Assembly: GCA_018436595.1 (NCBI GenBank)
Contig: JAHDLC010000035.1
Span: 1-64,000 of the forward strand
DNA length: 64,000 bases
Direction: 5' to 3'
Source: Synergistaceae bacterium
GTDB lineage: Bacteria; Synergistota; Synergistia; Synergistales; Aminobacteriaceae
Notes under the pieces: generated by a model
What the model was told of the DNA's origin: nothing
Database searches by the model: none
The model's input: only the letters and a program-made list of their open reading frames with translations
Part shown: positions 50,494 to 59,815 of the stretch, piece by piece
Numbering within the stretch: position 1 is the stretch's first letter
How the letters are laid out: each line of letters begins with the position of its first letter
Program-made: the position numbers and the translations under genes

Positions 50494-53400
50494 TCACTCC
50501 TGGGAACCTCCGTCGTCGGTTCCCGGACGGATGATCTGCTTCATGATGTTCTCCAGGAGCTGCTTTTTCACCTGGTCCTCGGTGCTGGTGGAGGTGTCCT
50601 TGCCTTCCCCGGTGGGGATTTCCACGGTGATTTTGATCGTGGTTTCGTTTTTCCCGGAACCGTTGGGCCTGGGTATGGACGCGGGGGCCGCCGGGGAGGT
50701 CACCTTGAGGTCGGTGAGCACCGGGGCGTCCCAGGTTCCCCGGAGATTGAAGGACGTCTCCCGGAAGTCCCGGACGGACATGCCCCCCAGGAGGCCCGAG
50801 AGGAACTTCTGGAGGAATGCCGGGTCGGTGAGGGGATTCCCGTCCACGGCGATGATGCCCTGGAGGGCGCCGAGAAATGCATTCAGGGCCCGGACGTTGA
50901 TGTCCCCAACGCACTTGAGGTCCAGGGGAGAATCGTTCCACCCCAGGGACCCACTGGCGGAGAAGTACCTGTAGACGTTGTCCCCCACGGGAGCGGAAAC
51001 CCTGCTTCCCGGAAGGAGGAAGATATTTCTTCCGTCGAGGTTGAAGCTTGCCAGCACGGAGCTGAATTTCACCGCTCCCGTGTCGGAGACCGTCTTCAGG
51101 GCGTCGAACCCCGACACCGTGCCGTCCTTGGCGGAGAGCTGCCCGCTGCCGAAGACCATTCCCACCATGCCCCCGGTGCCGCTTGCCCTCGCCGTGAGGT
51201 CCGCCTTTCCGGTCACTGAGCCCTTTCCCCCGAGTATCCTCTCCGTGGCGCTCCCCAGGTCCATTCCCTTCACGGTGAGATTTCCCTCCCACCGCATGGT
51301 GGCCGGATCGACCATGCCGGAGACGGCGGCGGGCCCTCCGTGGTACTGAGCTTTCCCGTCCCTGATGGTGATTCTGCCGTCCTTCCAGGAGAATGGGATG
51401 TCCACGGCGGTGACGTCCGTGCGGTAAAAGCCGAGGGAGGAAGAGCGGATATGCCCCTCCCATGCACTTCCCTTTTCATTGAGGAGCCCTCTGGCGGTGA
51501 AATCCGCCTCCCCTGAGACCATGCCCGCCGACTGGGCGGACAGACCGGCGGCGGTTGCGCCAAGGTCGATCTTTTTGCTGTTCTTGAGGGTAATCTCCGT
51601 TCCCCTGGGCGTAAAGGCCATTTTCCCCTCCACGGCGAGGATGCTCTTGCCGAGGGCTCCTTCGGCGGCCAGGGCATAGGCGCCCTTTCCGTCAGGTTTC
51701 AGCGAGAAAGCGGCCTTTTCCATCAGGAGTCCGGAGAAAGTGATGAGGGGAGAGGTCCCCGAGAAGACGGCGGACAGCTTTCCTCCGATGGTCCCGGAGA
51801 GGGAGACCTTTGCCGCTGCCGTGCCGCCGAGGCTCACGTCGGGGAAGAAGGCCCCCGAGAGCTTCCGGAGGTCAAGTTCACGCGATGAGGCCGAAAGGCT
51901 GATTTTCCCTTTCTGCTTCAGTTCCAGGGTCCCTTCCGCGGTGACCGGGGCGTCCAGGACCCGGGCGGAAAAGGATGTCAGCCTGAGGCTGGAGAGGGTT
52001 CCCTCAGCCTGTGCCGCCAGGGAGCGGACGGAAAGTCCCCCGGCTGAGAGTTCCGGTCCGTTCAGGGACAGGGAGAGGGATGGGGAGGATGCCTTTCCTG
52101 AAAGGGAGAATTCCCCTCCGACGGTCCCGGAAGCGGAGGAAGGAGAGGTCCCCAGGTCCGCAGCGGCCTGCCTGAGGGCCAGCCCCGAGAAGGCCCCCCG
52201 GAAATTCAGGGACGGGGAATGGGCCAGGGAGGAGATCTTTCCCGAGAACTGCACCTTTCCTCCCCAGAGGGAGGCCGCGGCCTCCGAAAGGGAGAGCTCG
52301 CCGCCGGAAAACCGGCCTTTCAGCACCGCTCCCCGGAGAGGAAGGATTTTGGAAAGAGGGGTGTCCCTGCCCCTGAGGTCGAACTCCACCACCGGCGCGG
52401 CCAGGGGTGACCGGGCGGACCACTTCAGGTCCGCCGTGCCCGAGGCGTCCAGGGGCTTTGACGACGAGGCGAGGGACTCGATGAAGGCCCATCGGATGTT
52501 CTTTCCCTCTCCTGAGAAAGCCATAGCCGGTGCGTCTCCTGAAAGCCCCGACAGGGTCCCCTTCCCTGAGACCGTCCCTCCTCCCGGAACCGACAGGGAG
52601 ACCGACGATACGTTCAGACCATCCGCCGTTCCGGTGAAGGCGGCGGCAAGATTCTCCGCAGGGGTGCCCAGGACGGTCAGCTTCGGGGCGGAGAGATCTC
52701 CGGAAAGGGTCATTTCCCCTTCGAAGGGATATTTCAGGGAGAGCTTTCCCGTTCCCGTGCCGGAGAGCTCAAGGCCGGGAACGTAAACCGCGCCGGAGGA
52801 TTTCAGGTCGAACCGGTCGGAACGGATCTCCAGGGCGGTTTCAGTCCGTTCATTTTCGTCGACGGCAACCTTCCCCGATGCGCTGAAGGAGGAGCCGAGC
52901 CATTTTCCCGTCGCCCTGAGGTCGATGAGGTTCCCCCCGGTCAGATCGAGACCCCCTTTCAGTTCCGTCACGGGGAAGCCTTCGAGCACCGCCTTCGGCG
53001 AGGCAAAGGCGACGGTGCCTCCCAGCCTGTCGAAGGGGCCTTCGAGATCGACCCTGAGCGACGAGATGACACCCCTGCCGAAGGAAAGCCAGGAGAAGAA
53101 TCGGGTCCACTCTTTGAAATCCGCGTTTTTGAGCCCCAGCTTGATCTCCGCCACCGGGACCGGAGCGAAGAACACGGAAAGGCTGCCCTCCACGGGGGAC
53201 GAAAAGACCGTCCCGCCCGCGGGGGAAAGGGTTGCCTTCTCCCCGTCGGCGGACCAGTGGAAACGTCCTTCCGTGAGGAGATCCCAGATGTCGCCTTCGA
53301 GTATCTCCCCCTCCCCGGACAGGAGAAGTTTCCCGCCGGGACGGCTTGCCGTTATGGTGGAGGCGACGGTGCCCTTCATGGAAAAGGGAACGGAAAGAAG

Positions 53401-54096
53401 GGAGCCGGCTTTTTCGAGGTCCAGGTTCTCCACATTTCCTTCCAGGAAGAACTCCGGGTACATTTCCCCTGAAAGGCTTGCCGCAGTGCTGCCCGCCTTC
53501 AGGTAGCCGTTTGTGAGGAAAATCTTTTCGTCCTCGGCAAGGGATCCTCCCAGTTCCACGGGGGTGCCCAGAAAATTGCCCCGTGCCTCGAGAGTGACCG
53601 TTCCCTGCCCGGGAGTCAGCCGGAGAAGGTCAAGCTTCAGCTTTCCCAGGGGAGTGGAGATCTCCGAAGGGGAGACAATGACCACGGGGAGGTCGAGGGG
53701 CTTTCCTCCCGGTGCCGACGGGAGCTCGGTTTTGCCGGCGGCGGCGAAGAGGGGTTCCGCTGCCACGAAGCCGTTCTTCAGCGAAATCCTGTCGATTCCC
53801 GAAGATCCCCTCAGCAGCGAGAGCAACGAGAGGGAGACGGTGAGACTGTCCGCCCGAAGAATTTCATCGTTCTCGAAGGAAAGGCGGACATCCCAGGCCG
53901 TGAAGCCGGTGACCGGATTGCCGGAAAACCGCCCGGCCTCGAGGCTCCAGCCCGGCAGATCCCTGAGGGAGTCGTTGAGAGACGTTTTAAAGAGATCCGT
54001 TCCCGCGTCTTTCCCCGAGATGAGGAACAGGACGGCCGCCGCCGGAACGGCGAGGAGAAAGAAAAAAAGAACGGCCTTTTTTCCTGGTTTGCTCAT
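50494..54096 (-). CDS. TamB/AsmA-like giant envelope protein
   Basis: 1,200 residues. A single N-terminal membrane helix (KKAVLFFFLLAVPAAAVLFL) is followed by very long repetitive beta-strand-rich sequence with alternating Gly/Ser/Leu/Thr, as in the AsmA-like clan of bridge proteins that carry phospholipids between the membranes. C-terminal parts (GSGQLSAKDGTVSGFDALKT and later) resemble the AsmA-like C-terminal domain. It supports a diderm envelope. Which clan member it is (TamB, YhdP, AsmA) is uncertain. Confidence 0.75.
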   Translation of the reverse strand: MSKPGKKAVLFFFLLAVPAAAVLFLISGKDAGTDLFKTSLNDSLRDLPGWSLEAGRFSGNPVTGFTAWDVRLSFENDEILRADSLTVSLSLLSLLRGSSGIDRISLKNGFVAAEPLFAAAGKTELPSAPGGKPLDLPVVIVSPSEISTPLGKLKLDLLRLTPGQGTVTLEARGNFLGTPVELGGSLAEDEKIFLTNGYLKAGSTAASLSGEMYPEFFLEGNVENLDLEKAGSLLSVPFSMKGTVASTITASRPGGKLLLSGEGEILEGDIWDLLTEGRFHWSADGEKATLSPAGGTVFSSPVEGSLSVFFAPVPVAEIKLGLKNADFKEWTRFFSWLSFGRGVISSLRVDLEGPFDRLGGTVAFASPKAVLEGFPVTELKGGLDLTGGNLIDLRATGKWLGSSFSASGKVAVDENERTETALEIRSDRFDLKSSGAVYVPGLELSGTGTGKLSLKYPFEGEMTLSGDLSAPKLTVLGTPAENLAAAFTGTADGLNVSSVSLSVPGGGTVSGKGTLSGLSGDAPAMAFSGEGKNIRWAFIESLASSSKPLDASGTADLKWSARSPLAAPVVEFDLRGRDTPLSKILPLRGAVLKGRFSGGELSLSEAAASLWGGKVQFSGKISSLAHSPSLNFRGAFSGLALRQAAADLGTSPSSASGTVGGEFSLSGKASSPSLSLSLNGPELSAGGLSVRSLAAQAEGTLSSLRLTSFSARVLDAPVTAEGTLELKQKGKISLSASSRELDLRKLSGAFFPDVSLGGTAAAKVSLSGTIGGKLSAVFSGTSPLITFSGLLMEKAAFSLKPDGKGAYALAAEGALGKSILAVEGKMAFTPRGTEITLKNSKKIDLGATAAGLSAQSAGMVSGEADFTARGLLNEKGSAWEGHIRSSSLGFYRTDVTAVDIPFSWKDGRITIRDGKAQYHGGPAAVSGMVDPATMRWEGNLTVKGMDLGSATERILGGKGSVTGKADLTARASGTGGMVGMVFGSGQLSAKDGTVSGFDALKTVSDTGAVKFSSVLASFNLDGRNIFLLPGSRVSAPVGDNVYRYFSASGSLGWNDSPLDLKCVGDINVRALNAFLGALQGIIAVDGNPLTDPAFLQKFLSGLLGGMSVRDFRETSFNLRGTWDAPVLTDLKVTSPAAPASIPRPNGSGKNETTIKITVEIPTGEGKDTSTSTEDQVKKQLLENIMKQIIRPGTDDGGSQE

Positions 54097-54209
54097 GTCC
54101 TACGTTTCCTTTCGGCTGGTGCTGTTTTCAGTTCCGCTGCTCTTCGGCAGACATTATATACCGGGGCGGCGACGGTGCAATCATAGGGGAGGACCGCCGG
54201 GAACACCAG

Positions 54210-54400
54210 AGAAGGATTACTGATATATTAAAGAGCGAATAGTCATATCTGTTCAACCTACATATGGCGGCCCGTGGAGAGGTGTGGAAATGTGGATATG
54301 TGGAGAAGTTGGTGGATAACATCCAAAAAGACGGCAAAAAAGGGTTGAAAAAAGGGGATTTGTGGATAACCCGGCGGCCTGTGGACATTTTTTCGGAGAC
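54210..54400. other. Candidate replication origin (oriC) with DnaA-box cluster
   Basis: A 349-base gene-free gap between 54097 and 54445. Six DnaA-box-like 9-mers on one strand (TGTGGATAA is the complement of TTATCCACA): TGTGGAAAT 54283, TGTGGATAT 54291, TGTGGAGAA 54299, GGTGGATAA 54311, a perfect TGTGGATAA 54361, and TGTGGACAT 54380. The first three are spaced eight bases apart. An AT-rich stretch (~54220-54266), unlike its GC-rich surroundings, adjoins them and could be the unwinding element. rsmG-parA-parB and parS sites follow at 56-62 kb. dnaA itself is not in the window. Confidence 0.65.
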
Positions 54401-54445
54401 ACTAGGAAAGTGGGGGACAAAAAAGCGGCAGGCCCCGTCTGTGTT

Positions 54446-55234
54446 TCACCCGTCGGAATCACGGCTGACCTGGAGAAAGGAGGCCACGGGAATTTCGCAT
54501 CCCCGGGGAGAAAGAACAAGCTTCCCCCGGACAGTCACCCGATCGCCCTTCCTGAGGCCCAGAAGGGCCTCCGTGCGGGAATTCCTGTAGGCGGTGACCG
54601 TAAGCCTTCCCTGGGAAAGGAGTATCCTCCGCCCCCGCTCCTCCACCCTCTCCAGGGTCATCCGTACCGTGACGAAGCTGCCGGCAAGGACCGTCGCCTC
54701 GCTCCACACCTGGGAAGGGTTGAAAATCCTGTTTTCCGAACGGCTCCAGAGCCCCGCGCCGCTCCTGGCGGCCTCCTCCATGGCGGAAAAAATTCTGGGG
54801 GCGTGCTTTCCGTTGGGGGGAATGATCAGCGGCAGGGCAAATCCTCGTCGCACCAGCTCCTCGTTCACCAGCAGCTCTCCTTCCGGAAGAGCCACCCAGA
54901 CATAGGCAAGGAGCCTTTCGTAGCGGTCCCTGAGCTCCTCGTCGAATTCCAGGCGGAGGGGGCCGGAAGAAATGAGGTCCCGGTTTGCCCCGGCCGCTTC
55001 AAGGGCCAGTTCTTCCTCTCCGCGGCGGGGATGGTGGAGTTCCGGGGTGTCGATGAGAAGATAGCGGATGGTGGTCCGCTCTCCGTTCAGGGGAACGGAA
55101 ATGGTGTCTCCGTCGTGAACCTCGATGCCCGCCGAGGAGAGAAGCTCATGGGCGTCCGGACCGCCCATAAGCCCGGCAAGGGAGAGTATTGCCGCCGAAA
55201 GGAGGGCCGCAGCCGTGGAGAGGATGCGGATCAT
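54446..55234 (-). CDS. Secreted thermonuclease-family protein with C-terminal OB-like extension
   Basis: 262 residues with signal peptide (LSTAAALLSAAILSLAGLMG). SNase fold: IEVHDGDTISVPLNG (catalytic Asp), TIRYLLIDTPELHH (Arg and Asp), EELRDRYERLLAYVWVALPE (Arg/Glu), and VNEELVRRGFALPL. About 90 further residues after the nuclease core resemble an OB-like strand set (LAGSFVTVRMTLERVEERGR and later). A nuclease active on DNA or RNA outside the cytoplasm is likely. Confidence 0.82.
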   Translation of the reverse strand: MIRILSTAAALLSAAILSLAGLMGGPDAHELLSSAGIEVHDGDTISVPLNGERTTIRYLLIDTPELHHPRRGEEELALEAAGANRDLISSGPLRLEFDEELRDRYERLLAYVWVALPEGELLVNEELVRRGFALPLIIPPNGKHAPRIFSAMEEAARSGAGLWSRSENRIFNPSQVWSEATVLAGSFVTVRMTLERVEERGRRILLSQGRLTVTAYRNSRTEALLGLRKGDRVTVRGKLVLSPRGCEIPVASFLQVSRDSDG

Positions 55235-55989
55235 GGCGCCTTCACCCGGTCCTGCAGGGGATATACCCGCCAGAGAAGGTCAGGGCACGTCCACGGCGTG
55301 CCCCCGGACGCCACGTACCGGATTGCCGCAGCTCCATCCGTTCCCGGAGCCTGCGGGAGGACGAGATAGGAAATGCCCGCCCTCCGGTAGACGTCGGGCA
55401 GAAAGGGAATTCCGGGTCCCTGGAGCACTACCGTTTTCTCCGCCGGCCGGGGAAGGAGGGAGAAAAAGGCCCGCGTTCTGAAGACCTCGGCGGTGAGCCA
55501 CACCCAGCCCGAGGAGTTCAGGTGCTGGGAGGCCGTCCATTCAGGGAAAACGTTCAGACCCCGCCTGCCGTCGTCGAAGACGGAAACGTTCCAGTTCCAG
55601 TCCCGGAGAAAATCGGTGACCCAGGGATCGGGGGTCACAAGAGACACCCTGTCCCCTCCGGGAAGGGGCAGGAGGCTTTCCAGGGGAAGGCCCTCCCCCG
55701 TCGCAGGGGCGAGGGCGGCAGCGGCCGCCGAAGCGGCGGCATATTCCTGGGGGAAAGGCGAGACGAGAAGCCTGGCGAGGTCCCGGGCTCCCGAGGCAAG
55801 AAGGCGCCTCGTATGGTCCTCCCGGGGAGAAAGGGAGGCGCCGCCGAAGGGCGGTACCGCTCCGAGCCCCCAGCGCCCGTCTTTCAGGACCACGGCGCTT
55901 CCCTTCCAGCCAAGGACAAGGGATTCCACTTTCCCTTCCCCGGCTGAAAGGAGCCGGTCCTGGATTTTCTCGTACAGGCCCATGGTCAT
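55231..55989 (-). CDS. DUF4213/DUF364-like (putative metal-chelating) protein
   Basis: 252 residues. The N-terminal stretch KVESLVLGWKGSAVVLKDGR resembles the DUF4213 domain, and the C-terminal half (VVLQGPGIPFLPDVYRRAGI) a Rossmann-like DUF364 domain, but the match is loose. Members are linked to heavy-metal chelation. The stop overlaps the start of the nuclease gene by four bases, so the two are coupled. ATGs at 55989 and 55983 are both possible. I am not sure of the family. Confidence 0.5.
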   Translation of the reverse strand: MTMGLYEKIQDRLLSAGEGKVESLVLGWKGSAVVLKDGRWGLGAVPPFGGASLSPREDHTRRLLASGARDLARLLVSPFPQEYAAASAAAAALAPATGEGLPLESLLPLPGGDRVSLVTPDPWVTDFLRDWNWNVSVFDDGRRGLNVFPEWTASQHLNSSGWVWLTAEVFRTRAFFSLLPRPAEKTVVLQGPGIPFLPDVYRRAGISYLVLPQAPGTDGAAAIRYVASGGTPWTCPDLLWRVYPLQDRVKAP

Positions 55990-56072
55990 CCCCCCTTTTC
56001 CTCCATTCTATACTCCCCGGATGTCCGGGGAAAGGGCGCACCCCGGGAAGAAAGGGGTATAATGTTCCCCGT

Positions 56073-56777
56073 ATGAACTCTGGAACGAAAGGGGACACGC
56101 CGGTGGACCACGTGGATGAACAGATCCTCTCCTCCCGGGGCGAAATCCTGAAACGGTACGGGGATCTCCTCGCCTCCTACGGCGGGAAAATTCGCCTGAC
56201 CGGACCCAGCGATCCTGAAATACTCTGGAACGACCACATTCTTGACTGCCTTTTCACCGTTTCCATCCTGCCGGAAAAGGGGCAGGTCCTCGACGTGGGC
56301 TCTGGAGGCGGACTTCCCGGCCTGGTCTGGGCCATCTGCCGTCCCGATCTGGAAGTGACCCTCCTTGACAGCGTAAAAAAGAAATGCGGCGCCCTGGAGG
56401 AGATGGCGTCGGCGCTGGAACTTCCCAATGTCCGGGTCGTGTGGGGAAGGTGCGAGGAATACGCTCTTCGGGAACGGGAAACCTTCTCCCTCGCTGGCGC
56501 CAGGGCAGTAGCCGGAACGGGAATTCTCCTCGAATATCTCGCCCCCTTCGTCGCCGTGGGCGGAACCGTACTCGCCATGAAGGGGCCTCTGTATACCGAA
56601 GAAATCGAGCCGCTCCAGGGACGGTGGAACCGGCTCGGTCTCGCCGCTCCCTCCATTGTTCCCTACGGCGGGGATGAAAAAAAGAGATTTCTTCTTCTCT
56701 GGAAGAAAAACGCCCCCTGTTCCTCCCGGTTTCCCCGGAAGACGGGCATGGCGGAAAAAACATTCTGGTGGAGGTGA
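56073..56777 (+). CDS. rsmG: 16S rRNA (guanine527-N7)-methyltransferase RsmG
   Basis: 234 residues. GidB family: NDHILDCLFTVSILPEKGQV, SAM site LDVGSGGGLPGLVWAI, LLDSVKKKCGALEEMASALE, ARAVAGTGILLEYLAPFVAV, and GGDEKKRFLLLWKK near the end. It methylates G527 in the 530 loop of 16S rRNA. First of rsmG-parA-parB, a common origin-proximal trio. The last ~20 residues are not conserved. Confidence 0.93.
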   Translation: MNSGTKGDTPVDHVDEQILSSRGEILKRYGDLLASYGGKIRLTGPSDPEILWNDHILDCLFTVSILPEKGQVLDVGSGGGLPGLVWAICRPDLEVTLLDSVKKKCGALEEMASALELPNVRVVWGRCEEYALRERETFSLAGARAVAGTGILLEYLAPFVAVGGTVLAMKGPLYTEEIEPLQGRWNRLGLAAPSIVPYGGDEKKRFLLLWKKNAPCSSRFPRKTGMAEKTFWWR

Positions 56778-56784
56778 CGCCCCC

Positions 56785-57555
56785 ATGCTCATTCTCACGG
56801 TTTCAAACCAAAAGGGCGGAGTAGGAAAAACGACCACGTGTGTCAATCTTGCGGCTGAACTGGGCCGCCTCGGCTATTCCGTCCTGGCTGTGGACATCGA
56901 CCCCCAGGCGAACTGCACCAGCGGCCTGGGCATATCGCCCGAAGACTTCGAACTCAGCCTCTACGACGTGCTTCTCGGCGAGGCCGAGGCCAAGGACGCC
57001 GTCCTTCCCACACAGTGGGAAGGGGTCTCCATTCTTCCCGCCACCATCGACCTTGCGGGAGCGGAAATAGAACTCGCCAGCGTCATAAGCAGGGAGACGA
57101 GGCTGAGGCGGCACCTCCGGTCCCTCGACAGTTTCGACTTAGCCATCGTGGACTGCCCTCCCTCCCTCGGCATGCTCACCATCAATGCCCTGGTCGCCTC
57201 CGACAAGCTCATCATACCCATCCAGTGCGAATATTACGCCCTGGAAGGAGTCGGACAGCTTTCGAAAACCGTTGGTCTCGTCCGGGACAGCCTCAATCCG
57301 GAACTCGAAATCAGCGGAGTGCTCCTGACCATGTACGATTCGAGAACCAGGCTTTCCAACGAGGTGGCCGAGGAGGTTCGCCGCCAGTTCGGCAGCGTGG
57401 CCTTCTCCTCCGTCATTCCGAGGAACGTCAGGCTGTCCGAAGCTCCGAGCCATGCGGCCCCCATAGGTTACTACGACCCCTCCTCCACCGGGGCGCAGGC
57501 ATACGGAGATCTTGCCAGGGAGGTGTCAGGACTGTGGCTAAAGCGCGCGCACTAG
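56785..57555 (+). CDS. parA: Chromosome partitioning ATPase ParA (Soj)
   Basis: 256 residues. Deviant Walker A SNQKGGVGKTTTCVNLAAEL, VDIDPQANCTSGLG (Walker A' region), IVDCPPSLGMLTINAL (Walker B), and PIQCEYYALEGVGQL. With ParB and parS it segregates the chromosome origin. Ribosome site GGTGGAGG 10 bases upstream. Stop overlaps the parB start by 22 bases. Confidence 0.95.
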   Translation: MLILTVSNQKGGVGKTTTCVNLAAELGRLGYSVLAVDIDPQANCTSGLGISPEDFELSLYDVLLGEAEAKDAVLPTQWEGVSILPATIDLAGAEIELASVISRETRLRRHLRSLDSFDLAIVDCPPSLGMLTINALVASDKLIIPIQCEYYALEGVGQLSKTVGLVRDSLNPELEISGVLLTMYDSRTRLSNEVAEEVRRQFGSVAFSSVIPRNVRLSEAPSHAAPIGYYDPSSTGAQAYGDLAREVSGLWLKRAH

Positions 57556-58427
57556 GCAAGGGACTCGGTGCCCTCTTCACACCACCGGCTGAATCTCCCC
57601 TTCAGCCCGGAGGCGGGCAGGGGGAAATCACGTCCCTTCCGGTAGACAGAATCCGTCCGAACCCGGCACAGCCCAGACGGGACATGGATGAAGCGGCCCT
57701 CGATTCCCTCGCGGAATCCATACGGAATCACGGAGTCGTCCAGCCGCTCATCGTCAGGCCCCTCCAGGAAGAAGGAACCTACGAGATCGTGGCGGGCGAG
57801 AGACGGTGGCGGGCGGCCCGCTCCGCCGGGCTCACGCAGGTACCGGTTCGGGTAATGGAAGGGAGTGACCGGGAACTGCGGGAGATATCCCTGGTGGAGA
57901 ATATTCAGAGGGAAGACCTGTCCCCCCTGGAGATTGCCTCGGCCATTACGGAGCTTATCCAGCACCACTCCCTCACCCAGGAGGAAGTGGCCGAACGCAT
58001 CGGCTGGAGCAGGACCGCCGTGACGAACAAGCTCCGCCTTCTCCAGCTTCCCGAAGAGATACGGAACATGCTCTCCGAGAGCCTTCTGTCCGAAGGACAC
58101 TGCAGGGCCCTCCTCTCGGTGGACTCTCCCTCCATGATGATCGCCCTAGCACGGACGGCCGAAGAACGGGGCATGTCCGTCCGGCAGCTGGAAGAGGCGG
58201 TAAAGCGGTCAAAGCTGCAGGTGCCGGAGATTTCAGCGGCCAAACGGGCCTCTTTCGTCATACCGGAACCGGTGCAGTCATCTCTCAGGGGGCTTGGAAT
58301 CTCTCTTCGGGTGACGGGAAACCCGAACCGCATGAAAGTGTCTCTCGACGGGCTGAACAAAAGCCAGATGGAGGCCTTTGTTCGCCTTCTCGAAGAACGG
58401 GGGGAAGAACTATTTCCCGGGAAATAG
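57534..58427 (+). CDS. parB: Chromosome partitioning protein ParB (Spo0J)
   Basis: 297 residues. LGKGLGALF (ParA-stimulating N-terminus), CTP-binding boxes YEIVAGERRWRAARSAGL and ISLVENIQREDLSPLEIA, helix-turn-helix VAERIGWSRTAVTNKLRLLQ, and C-terminal dimerisation segment MEAFVRLLEERGEELF. It loads at parS sites, of which three lie in the next 3.3 kb. GTG 57534 with GGGAGGTG upstream. The stop overlaps an 18-bp palindrome that recurs at 63.03 kb. Confidence 0.95.
   Translation: MAKARALGKGLGALFTPPAESPLQPGGGQGEITSLPVDRIRPNPAQPRRDMDEAALDSLAESIRNHGVVQPLIVRPLQEEGTYEIVAGERRWRAARSAGLTQVPVRVMEGSDRELREISLVENIQREDLSPLEIASAITELIQHHSLTQEEVAERIGWSRTAVTNKLRLLQLPEEIRNMLSESLLSEGHCRALLSVDSPSMMIALARTAEERGMSVRQLEEAVKRSKLQVPEISAAKRASFVIPEPVQSSLRGLGISLRVTGNPNRMKVSLDGLNKSQMEAFVRLLEERGEELFPGK
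58410..58427. repeat. 18-bp palindrome, copy 1
   Basis: CTATTTCCCGGGAAATAG, identical to 63029-63046. This copy spans the parB stop codon. Confidence 0.9.
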
Positions 58428-58437
58428 GTGATAAAAG

Positions 58438-58650
58438 GTGAACAAATTCAATGATGTAGTAATGTTTGGAAAAATCATATCGACGGGATTCCTTATCGGC
58501 GGATATGTGTTTCTTGGCGTCTATATTGCCCGAAGACTTGTAGCCTCGGGGTATCCCAACTGGCTCAATGCAGCCCTTCCTGCCGTTCTCGCCCTCTTCG
58601 GCCTCGCCCAGGGGTGGTTTCTTGTCCGGGAAATAATGAGAAAAAAATAG
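58438..58650 (+). CDS. Small AtpZ/AtpI-like membrane protein
   Basis: 70 residues with two membrane helices (IISTGFLIGGYVFLGVYIAR and LNAALPAVLALFGLAQGWFL) around a short loop SGYPNWLN. This fits the AtpZ/AtpI family that helps assemble or supply cations to ATP synthase, but ATP synthase genes are not in the window. GTG start with AAAAGG close upstream. Lower GC than parB. Confidence 0.5.
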   Translation: MNKFNDVVMFGKIISTGFLIGGYVFLGVYIARRLVASGYPNWLNAALPAVLALFGLAQGWFLVREIMRKK

Positions 58651-58656
58651 CAAACA

Positions 58657-58672
58657 GGTTTCACGTGAAACA
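58657..58672. promoter_or_regulatory. parS: parS site 1
   Basis: GGTTTCACGTGAAACA, 15 of 16 bases of the consensus TGTTTCACGTGAAACA; 230 bases after parB. Confidence 0.85.
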
Positions 58673-58700
58673 GAACGAAGAAGAGGAAGGATGATGGACC

Positions 58701-59183
58701 ATGGAAAACATTTTCGCCCCTTGGAGAATGGCCTATATCCAGGTATCAAAAAAGCAGGACGGCTGCATCTTCTGCGATTTCCCGCCGGAACACCGTGACG
58801 AGGAACGGCTCATTCTTCACAGGGGAAAAACATGCTTCGTTATTTTCAACGCCTTTCCGTATAATCCCGGCCATCTAATGGTGGCTCCCTACCGACATAC
58901 AGCCGAATACGAACTCCTTACCGACGATGAGATGCTCGAGATGCACCGGCTGGGAGGAAAGTGCATTTCGGTGCTGAAAAAAGTGATGAACCCCCAGGGC
59001 TTCAACCTCGGCATCAACCTCGGAAAAGTAGCCGGCGCAGGCTTCGATGGCCACCTCCACCTCCACATCGTTCCGAGATGGAACGGAGACACCAATTTCA
59101 TGCCCGTGTTCGCTGATGTTCGTGTCGTCGCCGAGGAGCTGGCGGCAACCTATGGACGGATGAAGGAAGCCTGGAATGAATGA
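58701..59183 (+). CDS. HIT family nucleotide hydrolase/phosphorylase
   Basis: 160 residues. CIFC zinc-type start (GCIFCDF), LILHRGKTCFVIFNAFPYNP, HLMVAPYRH, and the histidine triad FDGHLHLHIVPRW. It belongs to the Ap4A hydrolase/phosphorylase-like branch. The NE stop overlaps the yigZ ATG (ATGA), so the two are coupled. Confidence 0.9.
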   Translation: MENIFAPWRMAYIQVSKKQDGCIFCDFPPEHRDEERLILHRGKTCFVIFNAFPYNPGHLMVAPYRHTAEYELLTDDEMLEMHRLGGKCISVLKKVMNPQGFNLGINLGKVAGAGFDGHLHLHIVPRWNGDTNFMPVFADVRVVAEELAATYGRMKEAWNE

Positions 59184-59815
59184 GTGACCTGTTCATCGAG
59201 CCTGCCCGCGAAACCGTCACGGAAGCGAAAATCCAGAAATCCCGCTTCATAGCCCATGTATGCATCAGCACCGATGAAACCCGGGCTCGTGAAAGAATTA
59301 AAATCATTTCATCGGAGCACCGACAGGCAAACCACAATTGCTGGGCGTACCGGGTAGGTACCCTGAAAAGAGAGGAATACTTCTCCGACGACGGCGAACC
59401 GGCCGGAACGGCGGGAAAACCCATTCTCGGAGCTATTCTCCGGCAGGAAATGACGAATGTCCTGGTGGTGGTGACCCGGTATTTCGGCGGCATCAAGCTT
59501 GGTGTACGGGGCCTCATAGAAGCCTATGGAAACACAGCCTCGGAAGGACTTCTTGCCTCCGGGAAAATTTCCCGAAGGATACGGACGACCTATGAAGTCC
59601 GGATGCCCTATGACATGGCCAAGCTGATGGACCGTCTGCTGGATTCCTGCGATACGGGGGTGGAATTTCGCACCTCCGGGTACGGTGCTGACGTGACGGT
59701 ACAGTGCGCCGTCCCTCTCGACTGTGCTCAAAAGGTCGAATCAACCCTCGACGAGTGGAAGAACGCACGGAGAATCATTGACTGGGAGAGAAACAGCGGA
59801 ACTCCAGGAGTGTAA
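59180..59815 (+). CDS. YigZ/IMPACT family protein
   Basis: 211 residues. N-terminal UPF0029/Impact domain: IQKSRFIAHVCISTDETRAR, FSDDGEPAGTAGKPILGAIL, VLVVVTRYFGGIKLGVRGLI; and a C-terminal DUF1949-like ferredoxin-fold half. These proteins are linked to translation control or proline-peptide handling, without settled activity. ATG at 59180 overlaps the HIT stop. Confidence 0.9.
   Translation: MSDLFIEPARETVTEAKIQKSRFIAHVCISTDETRARERIKIISSEHRQANHNCWAYRVGTLKREEYFSDDGEPAGTAGKPILGAILRQEMTNVLVVVTRYFGGIKLGVRGLIEAYGNTASEGLLASGKISRRIRTTYEVRMPYDMAKLMDRLLDSCDTGVEFRTSGYGADVTVQCAVPLDCAQKVESTLDEWKNARRIIDWERNSGTPGV

Noticed and set aside
54128-54388. 86-codon frame in the oriC candidate gap
   Set aside because: No ribosome site, no family resemblance, and it overlaps the DnaA-box cluster.
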